DNA of 64,000 nucleotides from Trinickia dabaoshanensis (GCF_002879885.1 NZ_PNYA01000002.1:124001-188000), one strand, 5' to 3'. Positions 46,484 through 57,636 are shown, numbered from the stretch's first letter. Notes: generated by a model not told the origin, from the sequence alone. Program-made: numbers and translations.

Positions 46484-47503
46484 TCAAGGCTGGCTGAGCG
46501 CCGTGGAGAGCAAGCGGGCGGTGATATCGACGATCGGAATCACGCGGTTGTACGCCATCCGCGTCGGCCCGATCACGCCGAGCGTGCCGACGATTTTGCC
46601 GTTCACCTCGTACGGCGCCGTCACGACGCTCATCTGCTCGATCGGCACGAGCGTGGATTCGCCGCCGATGAAAATCTGCACGCCTTCCGCGTGGCTCGAG
46701 ACATCGAGCAATTGAAGGAGGCTCGTCTTTTGGTCGAACACGTCGAACAGCTTGCGCAAACGCGCCATATCGGACGAGAGGTCCGCCACTTCGAGCAGAT
46801 TGCGCTCGCCCGAGATCAGCACGGTCTCGCTCTCGTCGCTTTCCTCGGTGCTCGCGGTGACGGCCGCATGCATCAGCGCCGTCATGTCGCCGCGCAATTG
46901 GTCGATTTCCTCGCGCAGCCGCCGGCGCACTTCGTCGAACGAGAGCCCACCGAAATGCGCATTGATGTAGTTCGACGCTTCGATCAGCTGCGACGGCGAG
47001 TAGTCGCGCTGGGTCGCCATCATGCGGTTTTGCACGTCGCCCTCGGGCGTCACGACGATCAGCAAGATGCGCTTGTCCGACAGGCGCATGAACTCGATCT
47101 GCTTGAAGACGTGGCTGCGGCGCGGCGTCATGACGACGCCCGCGAACTGCGAAAGGTTGGACAGCACGCTCGCCGCCGCCGCCACGACCTTCTGCGGCTC
47201 GCCCGGCTTCAACGTCTTGCGCACGGCGCGTTCGACGGCTTCGTCGTCTTGGATCGGTTCGACGGTCAGCATGGTGTCGACGAACAGCCGATACCCGCGC
47301 GGGGTGGGAATGCGCCCAGCCGACGTGTGAGGGCTTGCGACCAGCCCCAGCTCCTCCAGATCCGACATGACGTTGCGGATCGTCGCCGGACTCAACTCGA
47401 GCCCCGAATAGCGCGACAACGTGCGCGAGCCGACGGGCTGGCCTTCGGCGATATAGCGCTCGATCAGCGTTTTGAGGAGAGTTTGTGCGCGGGGTTCTAG
47501 CAT
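46484..47503 (-). CDS. hrcA: Heat-inducible transcription repressor HrcA
   Basis: HrcA represses groESL-type operons through CIRCE operators and is kept active by GroEL. The 339-residue protein has an N-terminal winged helix (about 1-75, with [29 protein letters not shown] split over helix-turn-helix and wing) and the C-terminal GAF-like dimerisation domain. It ends [23 protein letters not shown] box ends 8 nt before the ATG without a visible ribosome-binding site. No CIRCE operator was found in this window, so its targets lie elsewhere; the local chaperone genes carry sigma-32 promoters instead. Confidence 0.95.
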   Translation of the reverse strand: MLEPRAQTLLKTLIERYIAEGQPVGSRTLSRYSGLELSPATIRNVMSDLEELGLVASPHTSAGRIPTPRGYRLFVDTMLTVEPIQDDEAVERAVRKTLKPGEPQKVVAAAASVLSNLSQFAGVVMTPRRSHVFKQIEFMRLSDKRILLIVVTPEGDVQNRMMATQRDYSPSQLIEASNYINAHFGGLSFDEVRRRLREEIDQLRGDMTALMHAAVTASTEESDESETVLISGERNLLEVADLSSDMARLRKLFDVFDQKTSLLQLLDVSSHAEGVQIFIGGESTLVPIEQMSVVTAPYEVNGKIVGTLGVIGPTRMAYNRVIPIVDITARLLSTALSQP

Positions 47504-47764
47504 GACGCGAAATTTTAGCCAAACAACGCGCCCCCCGGCGAGCGCGTGCAAGCGCTCGAGCGTGCGCATGCGCCCGGCGCGACGAGCATGCCGGCGACAC
47601 GCGACACGTGCCGGCGACGGGCGCGCCTGGCCGCCGGCGTCTTGTCGGGACACCGCCATTCTAGCGACAAATCGCTGGGACCGGACGGCCTAAGTCGCGG
47701 CGCCGATCCAGGGCAAACCACGACGACGGTTCTTTTCGACACCCACCTATGGTGTAATGCCGGC

Positions 47765-48673
47765 ATGGAAATTGGCAGCCAATTCAAGACCGTGGCCCTC
47801 GTGGGGCGCAGCAACACGCCAGGCATCGGCGAGCCGCTGACCGCGCTCGCCGCCTGCATCGAGAAACGCGGCTTTCACGTCGTGTTCGAGGCCGAAACCG
47901 CCCGCGACATCGGCGTGACCGGCTACCCCGCGCTGACGCCCGCCGAGATCGGGGCGCGCGCCGACGTCGCCGTCGTGCTCGGCGGCGACGGGACGATGCT
48001 CGGGATAGGGCGGCAACTCGCGCCCTACCGCACTCCGCTCATCGGCGTGAACCAAGGGCGCCTCGGCTTCATCACCGACATCCCGATCTCGGAGATGAGC
48101 CAGCGCATTTCGCAAATGCTCGCCGGCAGTTTCGAGCGCGAGGAGCGCTCGCTGCTCGAGGCGCGCATCATGCGCGATGGCGAGCCCATCTACCATGCGC
48201 TCGCGTTCAACGACGTCGTCGTGAACCGCAGCGGCTTTTCTGGGATGGCCGAGTTGCGCGTCTCGGTGGACGGGCGGTTCATGTACATCCAGCGCTCGGA
48301 CGGGCTCATCGTCGCCACGCCGACCGGCTCGACCGCCTATGCCCTATCGTCGCAAGGTCCGATACTGCATCCGCAGTTGCAAGGCGTCGTGCTCGTGCCG
48401 ATCGCCCCGCACGCGCTGTCGAACCGGCCGATCGTGCTGCCCGACAGCTCCAACGTCAGTATTCAGATCATCGGCGGGCGCGACGTGAACGTGAATTTCG
48501 ACATGCAGTCGTTCACCGCCGTCAAGCTGAACGACACGATCGAGGTGCGCCGCTCGCGGCACACGGTGCCCTTCCTGCATCCCGTCGGCTACAGCTACTA
48601 TGCGACGTTGCGGCAAAAGCTCCACTGGAACGAGCACCCTTCGGACGAGCTGGGCGATGCCGCGGCGCCGTAG
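47765..48673 (+). CDS. nadK: NAD kinase
   Basis: NadK phosphorylates NAD to NADP. The 302-residue enzyme shows the GGDGT motif ([14 protein letters not shown]), [12 protein letters not shown] and [15 protein letters not shown], all in the expected order. The ATG at 47765 was chosen because upstream in-frame codons run back through the divergent promoter region. TGTAAT ends 6 nt before the ATG, with TTCTTT 16 nt further up, so transcription may begin at or beside the start codon. It is divergent from hrcA and 56 nt upstream of recN. Confidence 0.96.
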   Translation: MEIGSQFKTVALVGRSNTPGIGEPLTALAACIEKRGFHVVFEAETARDIGVTGYPALTPAEIGARADVAVVLGGDGTMLGIGRQLAPYRTPLIGVNQGRLGFITDIPISEMSQRISQMLAGSFEREERSLLEARIMRDGEPIYHALAFNDVVVNRSGFSGMAELRVSVDGRFMYIQRSDGLIVATPTGSTAYALSSQGPILHPQLQGVVLVPIAPHALSNRPIVLPDSSNVSIQIIGGRDVNVNFDMQSFTAVKLNDTIEVRRSRHTVPFLHPVGYSYYATLRQKLHWNEHPSDELGDAAAP

Positions 48674-48729
48674 CCCGGTTGCCCGCTTCGCTTGCCGGTC
48701 CTGCACGAAACGCCGTTAATACGATACCC

Positions 48730-50394
48730 ATGCTCCGCCACCTCTCGATACGCGACTTCGTCATCGTCGCCGCGCTCGACCTCGAATTCGACCGCGGCTT
48801 TACCGTGTTCTCCGGCGAAACGGGCGCGGGCAAATCGATCCTCATCGATGCGCTCGCCCTCACGCTCGGCGCGCGAGCGGACGCCGACGTCGTTCGCACG
48901 GGCGCCACGCGCGCCGATTTGACCGCCGAATTCGACGCCAGCGCGCACGTCACCCAATGGCTCGACGAGCACGCGCTCGGCGGCGAGGAGCCGGCCGGCG
49001 AAAGCCGCGTGCTGCTGCGCCGCGTCGTCGATGCGAACGGGCGCTCGCGCGCCTTCATCAACGGCACGCCGGCCACGCTCACTCAGTTGCGCGAGGTGGG
49101 CGAGATGCTCGTCGACATTCACGGCCAGCATGCGCATCAACTGCTCATGCGGCCCGACGCGCAGCGCACGCTATTCGATACGCATTCGGGGCTGACGGCG
49201 ATCGCGGCCGGTGTCACGCGCGCCCATCGGGCCTGGCGCGACGCCCAGCAAGCGCTCGAACTCGCCACGTCCCGCGATCGCGAGCTCCAACTCGAACGCG
49301 AGCGGCTCGCGTGGCAGCTCGCGGAGCTCGACAAGCTCGCCCCTCAACCGGGCGAGTGGGAGGAAATCAGCAACGAGCATCGGCGGCTCGCCCACTCGGC
49401 CAACTTGATCGAAGGGGTGCGCGGCGCGCTCGACGCCCTCTCGGAGGCGGACGAAGCCATGATCGGCCAACTCGGCTCGATCGTATCGAAGCTGCGCGAT
49501 CTGGCCGAAATCGATCCGCAACTGGGCGACGCGCTCGCCGCGCTGGAGCCGGCCGAGATTCAATTGCGCGAGGGCGCCTACTCGCTGACCCACTATGCGC
49601 AGCGGCTCGAACTCGACCCCGATCGGCTCGCGCAAGTGGAGCAGCGTCTGGATGCCCTGCATTCGCTGGCCCGCAAGTTCCGCTTGCAGCCGGAGACGCT
49701 GCCGCAAGAGCACGAGGCGCGCCGCGCGCAACTGGCGGCGCTCGATGCGGCCGCCGACCTCGATGCGCTGACGGCAGCCGTCGAGAAAACGCGGCAGGCC
49801 TACATGACGGAAGCCAAGCAGTTGTCGAAGGCGCGCGCCAAGGCCGCCAAGGCGCTCGGCGCGGCGGTTACGACCGGCATGCAGGAATTGTCGATGGCCG
49901 GCGGCAGCTTCGAAGTCGCGCTCGTGCCGCTCGCGGAGGGCGGCGCCCACGGTCTCGAGCAGGTCGAGTTCCGCGTCGCCGGTCATGCCGGGGTGCCGCT
50001 GCGGCCGCTGGCCAAAGTCGCGTCCGGCGGCGAACTGGCTCGGATCAGCCTTGCCCTGGCCGTGATCGCGAGTGCTGCCAGCCTCACGCCCACGCTCATT
50101 TTCGACGAGGTCGATACGGGCATCGGCGGCGGCGTGGCCGAAGTCGTCGGCCGCTTGCTGCACCAACTCGGGCGTGACCGGCAAGTCCTGTGCGTCACGC
50201 ACTTGCCGCAAGTCGCGGCGCGCGGCGACCACCATTTCCAAGTCGCGAAGGCCTCGGCCGCGAGCGGCACGACGCTTTCGACGGTGGTCGCGCTCGATCC
50301 CGCGAGCCGCATCGAGGAAGTCGCCCGTATGCTGGGCGGGCTCGAAATCACGGCGACGACACGCCGGCATGCCAAGGAAATGCTGGCTGCCTAG
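48730..50394 (+). CDS. recN: DNA repair protein RecN
   Basis: RecN is an SMC-like ATPase for double-strand break repair. The 554-residue protein has a Walker A (FSGETGAGKSIL) in the N-terminal half-domain, a central coiled-coil (about 155-370), and the C-terminal half with the signature VASGGELARISLALAV and Walker B LIFDEVDTGIGG. The ATG at 48730 matches the family start MLRHLSIRDFVIV. nadK-recN adjacency is conserved in beta-proteobacteria. It ends 12 nt from convergent glnE. Confidence 0.97.
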   Translation: MLRHLSIRDFVIVAALDLEFDRGFTVFSGETGAGKSILIDALALTLGARADADVVRTGATRADLTAEFDASAHVTQWLDEHALGGEEPAGESRVLLRRVVDANGRSRAFINGTPATLTQLREVGEMLVDIHGQHAHQLLMRPDAQRTLFDTHSGLTAIAAGVTRAHRAWRDAQQALELATSRDRELQLERERLAWQLAELDKLAPQPGEWEEISNEHRRLAHSANLIEGVRGALDALSEADEAMIGQLGSIVSKLRDLAEIDPQLGDALAALEPAEIQLREGAYSLTHYAQRLELDPDRLAQVEQRLDALHSLARKFRLQPETLPQEHEARRAQLAALDAAADLDALTAAVEKTRQAYMTEAKQLSKARAKAAKALGAAVTTGMQELSMAGGSFEVALVPLAEGGAHGLEQVEFRVAGHAGVPLRPLAKVASGGELARISLALAVIASAASLTPTLIFDEVDTGIGGGVAEVVGRLLHQLGRDRQVLCVTHLPQVAARGDHHFQVAKASAASGTTLSTVVALDPASRIEEVARMLGGLEITATTRRHAKEMLAA

Positions 50395-50406
50395 CGGGAA
50401 GCCGCC

Positions 50407-53223
50407 TCACGAGCCGAATACGCGCCGCCAGAGTCCCAGCACGGTCTCTCGCTCTTGCGCGACGCGCTCGTGCGGCACGCAGGCCTTTTCCATGCCGTCG
50501 AGCCGTAACCGGTGCTGCAGCTTCCGATAGGTTCGATAAGCCGAGCCGACCGCATCGGCTTCGTCGGCACTCATGAGCCCGAAGCGCGCCACCTCGCGCA
50601 ACAGCGCGATGTTGCCGGTATTGCGGATCAGTTCCGGGTCCTGCGCGGCGTGCAGCAGGACCCAGTATTGAACGATGAATTCGATATCGACCATCCCGCC
50701 GCGATCGTGCTTGACGTCGAACAGCTCGCTGCGGTTCGGATGGCCCGCCGCGACGCGCTCGCGCATCGACACGATCTCCGCCGCCAGCGGTCCGCTTTCG
50801 CGAGGCGTCGTCAACACGCGCTGACGAATCTCCTCGAACGCGCGCCCGATCTGCGCATCGCCCGCGCAAAAGCGCGCGCGCGTGAGCGCTTGATGCTCCC
50901 AGACCCAAGCCGTATTGGCCGCGTCGCCTTCGCGCAATTGATAGCGCCGGAACGCGTCGAGATCGGTAATGAGCAGGCCCGATTCGCCGTTCGGCCGAAG
51001 CCGCAAGTCGATATCGAACAGCGTCCCGGCTCCCGTGGCCGTCGTCAGCCAGGTAATGAGGCGGCGCGTAAAAGTCGAGTAGATATCGGCGGCCGCGTCG
51101 TCCGGGTCGTCGTAAAGAAAGATCAGATCGAGATCGGACGCGTAGCCGAGCTCTTTGCCGCCCAACTTGCCGTAAGCGATGACCGCCACGCGCGGCACGT
51201 CGCGATGGCGCTTCGGCAACTGCTGCCAGACCGCGTCGATCGTCACGTCGAGGACCGAATCGGCCAACTCCGAAAGGCGATCGCTGACCTGCTCCACCGT
51301 CAGACGGCCCGCGAGGTCGATCAGCAAAATTCGAAAGACTTCGGCCTGATGCGCGTGGCGCAACAAGTCCATCTGCTGCTCGACGCCGTCGGCCGCGGCC
51401 AAGCGCGAACGCAGCGACGCCCGGAATTCCGGCCAGTCGAAGGGGCTGCCGATCGCTTCGTCGTCGAGCAATTCGTCGAGCAACTGAGGGTGGCGAATCA
51501 GATAGCCGGCGGCCCAACGCGACTGGGCGAGCACGTCGAGCACGCGTTCGAGCGCGGCCGGATATTCGTTGAGCAGCGCGAGATAGGCGCCGCGGCGGCC
51601 CACGGCCTCGAGCAGGTCGATCATTCGAGCGAGCGTGGCGGCGCGCTTGGCCGGCGCATCCATGGCCGCCACGGCGTCGAGCGCGCGCGCCGCGATCTTG
51701 TCGAAACGTTCGCGGTTGCGCTCCGGCAAACCTTGGTAGCGCGCCGAGCGGCGCACCGCGCTCAAGCGCGCGTGCACCTGCTGCGCGTCGTCGAAGCCGG
51801 CCGCGCTCAAGCGCGCGACCGATTGTTCGTCGGCCGCTTCGTCCTCCAACGCGCAGTTCCAAATCTCGCCGGCGTGCACGGCCGGCTGGCCGTTACCCTC
51901 CGAGCCCTGGGCGTGCGCGCCGGCCTTGTCGGCGAAGATTTGATCGAATTGCGCCTCGACGCGCTCGCGATGGCCGTCCAAGACGGCCGCGAGCCCGGCG
52001 AAGTTGGCAAAGCCCAGCGTCGCGGCAAGCCGCGCGCGCTCCTCGGCATCGACCGGCAACGCGTGGGTTTGCGCGTCGTTGCGATACTGGAGCCGATGCT
52101 CGAGCTCGCGCAAGAACCGATAAGCGTCCGAAAGCTCCGCGCACACAGACGGCGCGATCAGACCGCGCGCGGCCGCATGCCGGAGCACGGCGAGCGTCGG
52201 CCGGATTCGAAAGCCCGAATCTTGGCCGCCGCGAATCAATTGAAACACTTGCGCGCTGAACTCGATCTCGCGGATGCCGCCACGCCCGAGCTTGATATCG
52301 TCGGCCTTGTCGGGCCGCATCGTGGCACGGCGCTGCGCTTCTTCGCGGATCTGCCGATGCAGCGAACGAATCGCCTCGATCACGCCGAAGTCGAGATAGC
52401 GTCGATAGACGAACGGCTTGACGAGCGCATCGAGTTGCTGCGACAGACGCCGCGCCGCGTCGCTGTCCTGCTCTGACACGAGTCGTCCCTTGATCCAGGC
52501 GTAGCGCTCCCATTCACGTCCTTGGACGTAGAAGTATTCCTCCAACATGCCCAAGCTGCACGCGAGCGGCCCCGAATCGCCGTTCGGGCGCAGCCGCATA
52601 TCGACGCGAAACACGTACCCGTCCGGCGTCGCCTCGGCCAAGGCGCCGATCAGCCGGCGGCCGAGCCGCGTGAAGAACTCCTGCGTCGAGATGGCGGCGC
52701 GGCTGCCGCCCGCGGTCTCTCCATCGTCCTCGTAGACGAAGATGAGGTCGATATCGGATGAAACGTTGAGCTCGCGGCCGCCCAGCTTGCCCATGCCGAC
52801 CACGCCCAGTGTCAGGCGATTGCCGTCCGCGGCGCGCGGCTCGCCGTAAAGGGCTTCCAATTCGCGGGAAAGCACATCGATCGCCCGCTGAATCGCGGCC
52901 TCGGCCAAATCGGTCATCGTGGCCGTTACCTCGGCGACGTCGGCGTGCCCGGCCAAATCGCGCTCCATGACCGCGCAGAACACCTCGGTGCGCAGCCGGC
53001 GCAATGCACTGCGCAACGTCTCCTCGCCGATCGGCGCGCCTTGCTCCGCCCCATCGAGCTGGCGCCGGTCGGCGATCAGCTCGCGCAGACGTATATCGAT
53101 GCGCTCACGCGTGATCGGCGACTCGGCCAAGGCGGCGATGCGCGCCGCCAGTTCGGGACGCGCGGCGATCGCGCGGGAGGCATAGGAAGAATAGGCGGAA
53201 CTCAGCAGTGCGGCGGCAGTCAT
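50407..53223 (-). CDS. glnE: Bifunctional glutamine synthetase adenylyltransferase/deadenylase
   Basis: GlnE attaches AMP to or removes it from glutamine synthetase in response to the PII state. The 938-residue protein carries two nucleotidyltransferase domains, each with the G-x-GKLGG-x-EL-x-x-x-SD-x-DLIF signature: GMGKLGGRELNVSSDIDLIF in the N-terminal (deadenylase) half and AYGKLGGKELGYASDLDLIF in the C-terminal (adenylyltransferase) half. The length is close to the 946 residues of the E. coli enzyme. The ATG at 53223 was chosen; a longer frame running back into the divergent yhdP gene is spurious. Confidence 0.96.
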   Translation of the reverse strand: MTAAALLSSAYSSYASRAIAARPELAARIAALAESPITRERIDIRLRELIADRRQLDGAEQGAPIGEETLRSALRRLRTEVFCAVMERDLAGHADVAEVTATMTDLAEAAIQRAIDVLSRELEALYGEPRAADGNRLTLGVVGMGKLGGRELNVSSDIDLIFVYEDDGETAGGSRAAISTQEFFTRLGRRLIGALAEATPDGYVFRVDMRLRPNGDSGPLACSLGMLEEYFYVQGREWERYAWIKGRLVSEQDSDAARRLSQQLDALVKPFVYRRYLDFGVIEAIRSLHRQIREEAQRRATMRPDKADDIKLGRGGIREIEFSAQVFQLIRGGQDSGFRIRPTLAVLRHAAARGLIAPSVCAELSDAYRFLRELEHRLQYRNDAQTHALPVDAEERARLAATLGFANFAGLAAVLDGHRERVEAQFDQIFADKAGAHAQGSEGNGQPAVHAGEIWNCALEDEAADEQSVARLSAAGFDDAQQVHARLSAVRRSARYQGLPERNRERFDKIAARALDAVAAMDAPAKRAATLARMIDLLEAVGRRGAYLALLNEYPAALERVLDVLAQSRWAAGYLIRHPQLLDELLDDEAIGSPFDWPEFRASLRSRLAAADGVEQQMDLLRHAHQAEVFRILLIDLAGRLTVEQVSDRLSELADSVLDVTIDAVWQQLPKRHRDVPRVAVIAYGKLGGKELGYASDLDLIFLYDDPDDAAADIYSTFTRRLITWLTTATGAGTLFDIDLRLRPNGESGLLITDLDAFRRYQLREGDAANTAWVWEHQALTRARFCAGDAQIGRAFEEIRQRVLTTPRESGPLAAEIVSMRERVAAGHPNRSELFDVKHDRGGMVDIEFIVQYWVLLHAAQDPELIRNTGNIALLREVARFGLMSADEADAVGSAYRTYRKLQHRLRLDGMEKACVPHERVAQERETVLGLWRRVFGS

Positions 53224-53325
53224 GGATAGGCGTGGCTCGCTTGTTGCGACAGTAACGGCGGCCGCTGTGATACATTTCGTCGTCCGAGACGCCAAACTAC
53301 CACATCCCCGATTCGCCGCCGCAGT

Positions 53326-56300
53326 ATGTCCGACAGCAAGGAATCCACTGAACCCGCCGTTGCCGGACAAGCGCATCACGAACACCGACGCCTGCGCCGA
53401 ATTTTGAAGTTCGCGCTGGCCGTCGCGTTTCTCGTCTACTTCGTGGTTGCCGCCCTTTTTATTGGCCTGCGCTATCTCGTCTTGCCCCGCATCGACGATT
53501 TCCGCCCGCGCATCGAGACGCTGGTCGGCGAGCGGCTGCATGCCGATCTGCGCATCGGCAAGCTCGCGCCGCATTGGGTCGGCTTCGAGCCGGGGATCGA
53601 CATCACCGAGCTCGTCATTCGCGATCGCCAGGGCAACCCTGCGCTGTCGGTGCCGCATGCCACCGGCACGCTATCGTGGCGCTCGCTGCTGACCGGCAAG
53701 CCCGTGCTCGGGCAACTCGTGATCGACCGGCCCGATGTGCTGACCGAGCGCAGGGCCGACGGCACGCTGTGGGTCGGCGCCGTGCAGGTGCCCACGACGC
53801 ACACGGGCAACGATACGTTCTCGACCTGGCTGCTTTCGCAACAGGCGATCGTCGTGCGCGCGGGCACGCTGCGCTGGCGCGACGCCCAGCGCGACGCGCC
53901 GGAACTGGCACTGCACGACGTGCGCATCGCGGTACTGAACGAGGGCCTCGTGCATCGCGTCGCGCTGCAGGCGCCGGCGGAGGGTACGCTGCTCGAGGGG
54001 CCGCTCGACTTCCGCGCGCGCTTCCGTCATACGCCGCTCATGTCCGTCGGCAAGCCTGAAAATTGGACCGGCGAGGCCTATCTCTCGACGGGCCCCGTCC
54101 GATTGCCGATGCTCGGACGCTATGTGAAATTGCCGATCGCCACCTACGCCGGCAACGTGGACAACGCGATCTGGGCGCGTTTCTCGGGCGGCCATATCCG
54201 CTCGGCCCATGGACGCCTGGAAGGATCGAATATCGCGCTTCGGGTGCGCCCGACGCAACCGCGGCTGGACATGCCCGTCGCGCGCTTCGGCTGGGCGGTG
54301 CAAATCGAGGCGCAGCGCGACTACCGCATTCGCTTGACCAATCTGCTGGCCGAACTCGCGCAGCCGCCGCTAGCGGACGGCACCCCCGTCTCGCGCACGC
54401 TCGAGCTCACGACGCTGACGGGCCACTACCGCGTGCCGACGGTCGAACACGGCCAATTGATGAGCGTCTCGGGCGATCGAGTCGACCTGGGCGTGCTGGC
54501 CGAATTCACGCGCGCGTTGCCGGTGCCGCGCCGCTTCCTCGACGAGCTCGTTCGCTTCGATCCGCGCGGCATGGTGGCGAATTACACGATCGCGGTCGAG
54601 CGCGCCCGCCCCCGGGATGCGCTTGCCGCCAGCGAGGAACGCGTTGCCGGCACCGCGCCGGTCGTGCGTTACCGCTTCAAGGCGGATCTGCAAGGCATCA
54701 GCTTCGCCGCGCAAGAGCCGCCGCCCGGTCTATCCGCGGCGGGCCACCCGCGCGCGGGCCTGCCCGGGTTCGAGAATCTTTGGGGCAACATCGATGCTAA
54801 CGAGCGGCAAGGCACGATTTCGCTCGATACGGTCAATGCGGCCGTCACGATCCCCGGCGAATTCGACGATCCGCGGCTCAAGTTCGACCGGCTTCGCATG
54901 CGCGGAAACTGGAGCGTGAGCCCCACGCGCGCACCGGGCGAGGCGCACAAATCGTTTTCGGTGACGGTGCCCGAGCTCAGCATCGCGAACGCCGACACCG
55001 CCGGCTCCGTCGCGGCTACCTACACGAATCCGGGTCACGGACGAGGCCAGCTCGACTTGAGGGCGACCATCGCCCGAGCGAAGGTGCCGATGATCCCGCG
55101 CTATCTGCCCACGAGCATCGGCGAACATTTGCGCCACTATCTGGCACACGGCCTGCAAGACGGCACGGCCCACGATGCCACGATCGAAGTCCACGGGAGT
55201 CTCGACAAGTTTCCCTACTCGCGCGAACCGGACGCGGGCGTCTTTCGCATCGCCGCGCCGTTCACGGGCGGCAAGTTCGACCCCTCGCCCTATCCGGCGA
55301 AGACGCTCAAGAACGGTACGCCCGACGTCTGGCCCGCGATCGACGGCATCGACGGCGTCTTCACGCTCAAAGAAAACAAGCTGCGCTTCGACATCGCCCG
55401 CGGGCGCTACAAGCGTGTGGCGATCACCGGCGTAGCCGGCCGCATCGACGACCTCGGCAGCCACGCCTCCGACCTCGTGATCGCCGGCCAAGCGCACGGC
55501 CCGCTCGCGGATCTGCTCGATTACGTCAACAACAGCGCGCTGGCCGGCATGTCGGGACACGTGAGCGAGAAAGTGCGCGCGAGCGGAGCAGCCGGTCTCG
55601 CGCTGACGCTGACGGTCCCGCGTACCCAAGAGCCGCACGTCGGAGTGGCGGGCGCCGTGACGCTGGACGGCGATACCGTATCGGCGCCGCAACTGCCGCC
55701 GCTCGAAGCCCTTGCCGGCCAGGTTCGGTTCACGAAGCGCTCGCTTTCGTTCGAGCGCGTCTCGGGCCGATGGCTCGGCGGCGAGGTGCATGCCAGCGGA
55801 GCGCTGCGAGAAGACGGCCGCTACGCGTTCGACATCGCGGGCCGGATCGCGGCGGACAGCGCCCGGCAATTGGATCTCGAAGGGCCGGCCGCAAAGGTGC
55901 TCGCCCACCTGTACGGCGCGGCACCCTACTCGATCGCCTTGCGCGGCAACAGGGAAGGGTTGCCCACCGTATCGGCCACGTCAGACTTGAGCGGCCTCGC
56001 CTTGGACTTGCCCGCCCCGCTCGGCAAAGCGCTCGGCACGCCGATGCCGTTCTCGCTGGAAGTGAAGCCGCTCGAATCGGGCGAGGGCCCCGAAACAGCC
56101 GCGGGCGACGTCATTCGCGCGCGCGCCGACATGCAACTCGGCCCGCTACGCGCCGCTTATATCGTCAACCGCGGCACCACCGACGCGGGGCAATCGGCAA
56201 TTTCGGTGACGAGCGGCGCGATCGCTTTGAACGAACCGGTCCAGCTCCCGCCGCAAGGCGTCAGTGCCGCGCTGAGCGCCGACACGTTCGACGCCGACGC

Positions 56301-57564
56301 TTGGCGCGCTTTCTTCGGCGAATTGCGCACCGGCGCAGCGCCGCCGGAGAGCATGGCGCCGGTCGAGCGCGGACAGCCGCGCCCGGCGCAGGGCACGCCC
56401 TCGCGCGCCGCTCAGTTTCTGCCGGCTCGCATCGCGGCCCGTTTCAAGACGCTGAAGCTGATGAACCGCCAGTGGTCGAACGTCGCGATCGACGCGACGC
56501 ACGCCGCCCCGGAGTGGAGCGCCGATCTCGCGTCCGACGAAGTGGCGGGCAACGTGTCCTGGCGCCCCGGCGAGGCGGATGCGCCGGGTGGCCAACTGCG
56601 CGCCCGGCTGACCAAGGCGTCGATCCCCGTGACCGTCGGGCACGACCTGCTCGGCCAGCTCACGCCGAGCACGAACACCTCGATTCCCGCGATCGATCTC
56701 GTCGTGGACGATTTGACGATGCGCGGCCACCCCATCGGCCGGCTCGCGGTCAATGCGCGCAATTTCGTCGAAGACGGTGTGCCCGTCTGGCAGGTCGACA
56801 AGCTCGACATCTCGAATCCGGCCGCTCATTTGGTCGCGACCGCCAATTGGCGAACCTCGCGCCGGCTAGGCGCCGGCGCCGACGCGGATACGCCGCGCCG
56901 TACGATCGTCGACTTCAAGCTCGACGTGGCCGATGCCGGCGCACTGCTCGAGCGTTTCGGGCTGCCCCGCACGGTGAAGGCGGGATCGGGCTCGCTTCAG
57001 GGCAAGGCCGTATGGCGCGGGGGCCCCACCGCCATCGACTATCCGACGCTCGACGGCAATCTGACGATCGATCTGAACCATGGCCAGATTCTGAAAGTCG
57101 ATCCGGCCGTGGCCAAGTTGCTCGGCGTGCTGAGCCTGCAAAGCATCACGCGCGTGCTCGCTTTGAACTTTCGGGACGTCATCGGCGAGGGGCTGCCCTT
57201 CAAGAGCGTGACGGGTACGGCCCGCGTGCGCAACGGCGTCGCGCGAACGGACGATTTCCGCGTCGTCACGGCGCCGATGCGCGCCGACCTGTCGGGAACG
57301 GTCGATCTCGCGCAAGAAACGCAGGACTTGCACGTGGTGATCACGCCGACGCTTTCGGCCGGCTCCGCCGTGATCGCCGCCACGGTCGTCAATCCGCTGT
57401 TCGGTCTGGGCGCGCTCGTGGCCAACGTCGCGCTCTCGCAGTCGATCTCGCACGCCTTCGCCCACGACTATTCGGTCACGGGCTCGTGGTCGCACCCTCT
57501 CGTCGAGCGGGTCGCGGCCGATCGCGGTAAGATGGCTGCTCCGGCCGAGGCGACGGACAAGTAG
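53326..57564 (+). CDS. yhdP: YhdP-family AsmA-like envelope protein
   Basis: YhdP proteins form a long hydrophobic bridge that moves phospholipids from the inner to the outer membrane. The 1412-residue protein has one N-terminal transmembrane helix (about 28-52), then a very long repeat-built beta-rich periplasmic region, and a C-terminal AsmA-like domain near 1200-1390 (VDPAVAKLLGVLSLQSI). The order yhdP-nitrilase-tldD resembles the enterobacterial yhdP-tldD neighbourhood. It is divergent from glnE. Confidence 0.92.
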   Translation: MSDSKESTEPAVAGQAHHEHRRLRRILKFALAVAFLVYFVVAALFIGLRYLVLPRIDDFRPRIETLVGERLHADLRIGKLAPHWVGFEPGIDITELVIRDRQGNPALSVPHATGTLSWRSLLTGKPVLGQLVIDRPDVLTERRADGTLWVGAVQVPTTHTGNDTFSTWLLSQQAIVVRAGTLRWRDAQRDAPELALHDVRIAVLNEGLVHRVALQAPAEGTLLEGPLDFRARFRHTPLMSVGKPENWTGEAYLSTGPVRLPMLGRYVKLPIATYAGNVDNAIWARFSGGHIRSAHGRLEGSNIALRVRPTQPRLDMPVARFGWAVQIEAQRDYRIRLTNLLAELAQPPLADGTPVSRTLELTTLTGHYRVPTVEHGQLMSVSGDRVDLGVLAEFTRALPVPRRFLDELVRFDPRGMVANYTIAVERARPRDALAASEERVAGTAPVVRYRFKADLQGISFAAQEPPPGLSAAGHPRAGLPGFENLWGNIDANERQGTISLDTVNAAVTIPGEFDDPRLKFDRLRMRGNWSVSPTRAPGEAHKSFSVTVPELSIANADTAGSVAATYTNPGHGRGQLDLRATIARAKVPMIPRYLPTSIGEHLRHYLAHGLQDGTAHDATIEVHGSLDKFPYSREPDAGVFRIAAPFTGGKFDPSPYPAKTLKNGTPDVWPAIDGIDGVFTLKENKLRFDIARGRYKRVAITGVAGRIDDLGSHASDLVIAGQAHGPLADLLDYVNNSALAGMSGHVSEKVRASGAAGLALTLTVPRTQEPHVGVAGAVTLDGDTVSAPQLPPLEALAGQVRFTKRSLSFERVSGRWLGGEVHASGALREDGRYAFDIAGRIAADSARQLDLEGPAAKVLAHLYGAAPYSIALRGNREGLPTVSATSDLSGLALDLPAPLGKALGTPMPFSLEVKPLESGEGPETAAGDVIRARADMQLGPLRAAYIVNRGTTDAGQSAISVTSGAIALNEPVQLPPQGVSAALSADTFDADAWRAFFGELRTGAAPPESMAPVERGQPRPAQGTPSRAAQFLPARIAARFKTLKLMNRQWSNVAIDATHAAPEWSADLASDEVAGNVSWRPGEADAPGGQLRARLTKASIPVTVGHDLLGQLTPSTNTSIPAIDLVVDDLTMRGHPIGRLAVNARNFVEDGVPVWQVDKLDISNPAAHLVATANWRTSRRLGAGADADTPRRTIVDFKLDVADAGALLERFGLPRTVKAGSGSLQGKAVWRGGPTAIDYPTLDGNLTIDLNHGQILKVDPAVAKLLGVLSLQSITRVLALNFRDVIGEGLPFKSVTGTARVRNGVARTDDFRVVTAPMRADLSGTVDLAQETQDLHVVITPTLSAGSAVIAATVVNPLFGLGALVANVALSQSISHAFAHDYSVTGSWSHPLVERVAADRGKMAAPAEATDK

Positions 57565-57636
57565 CGCACGGGCTGGGCCATGGGCCCGGCAAGGCGCTGC
57601 GCCTCCGACGATCGGCAGCACCTCGATATCCAATTC

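Noticed and set aside
50512-52476. A 654-codon open frame antisense to glnE
   Set aside because: Shadow of the glnE coding frame; composition is Arg-rich and no motif is seen.
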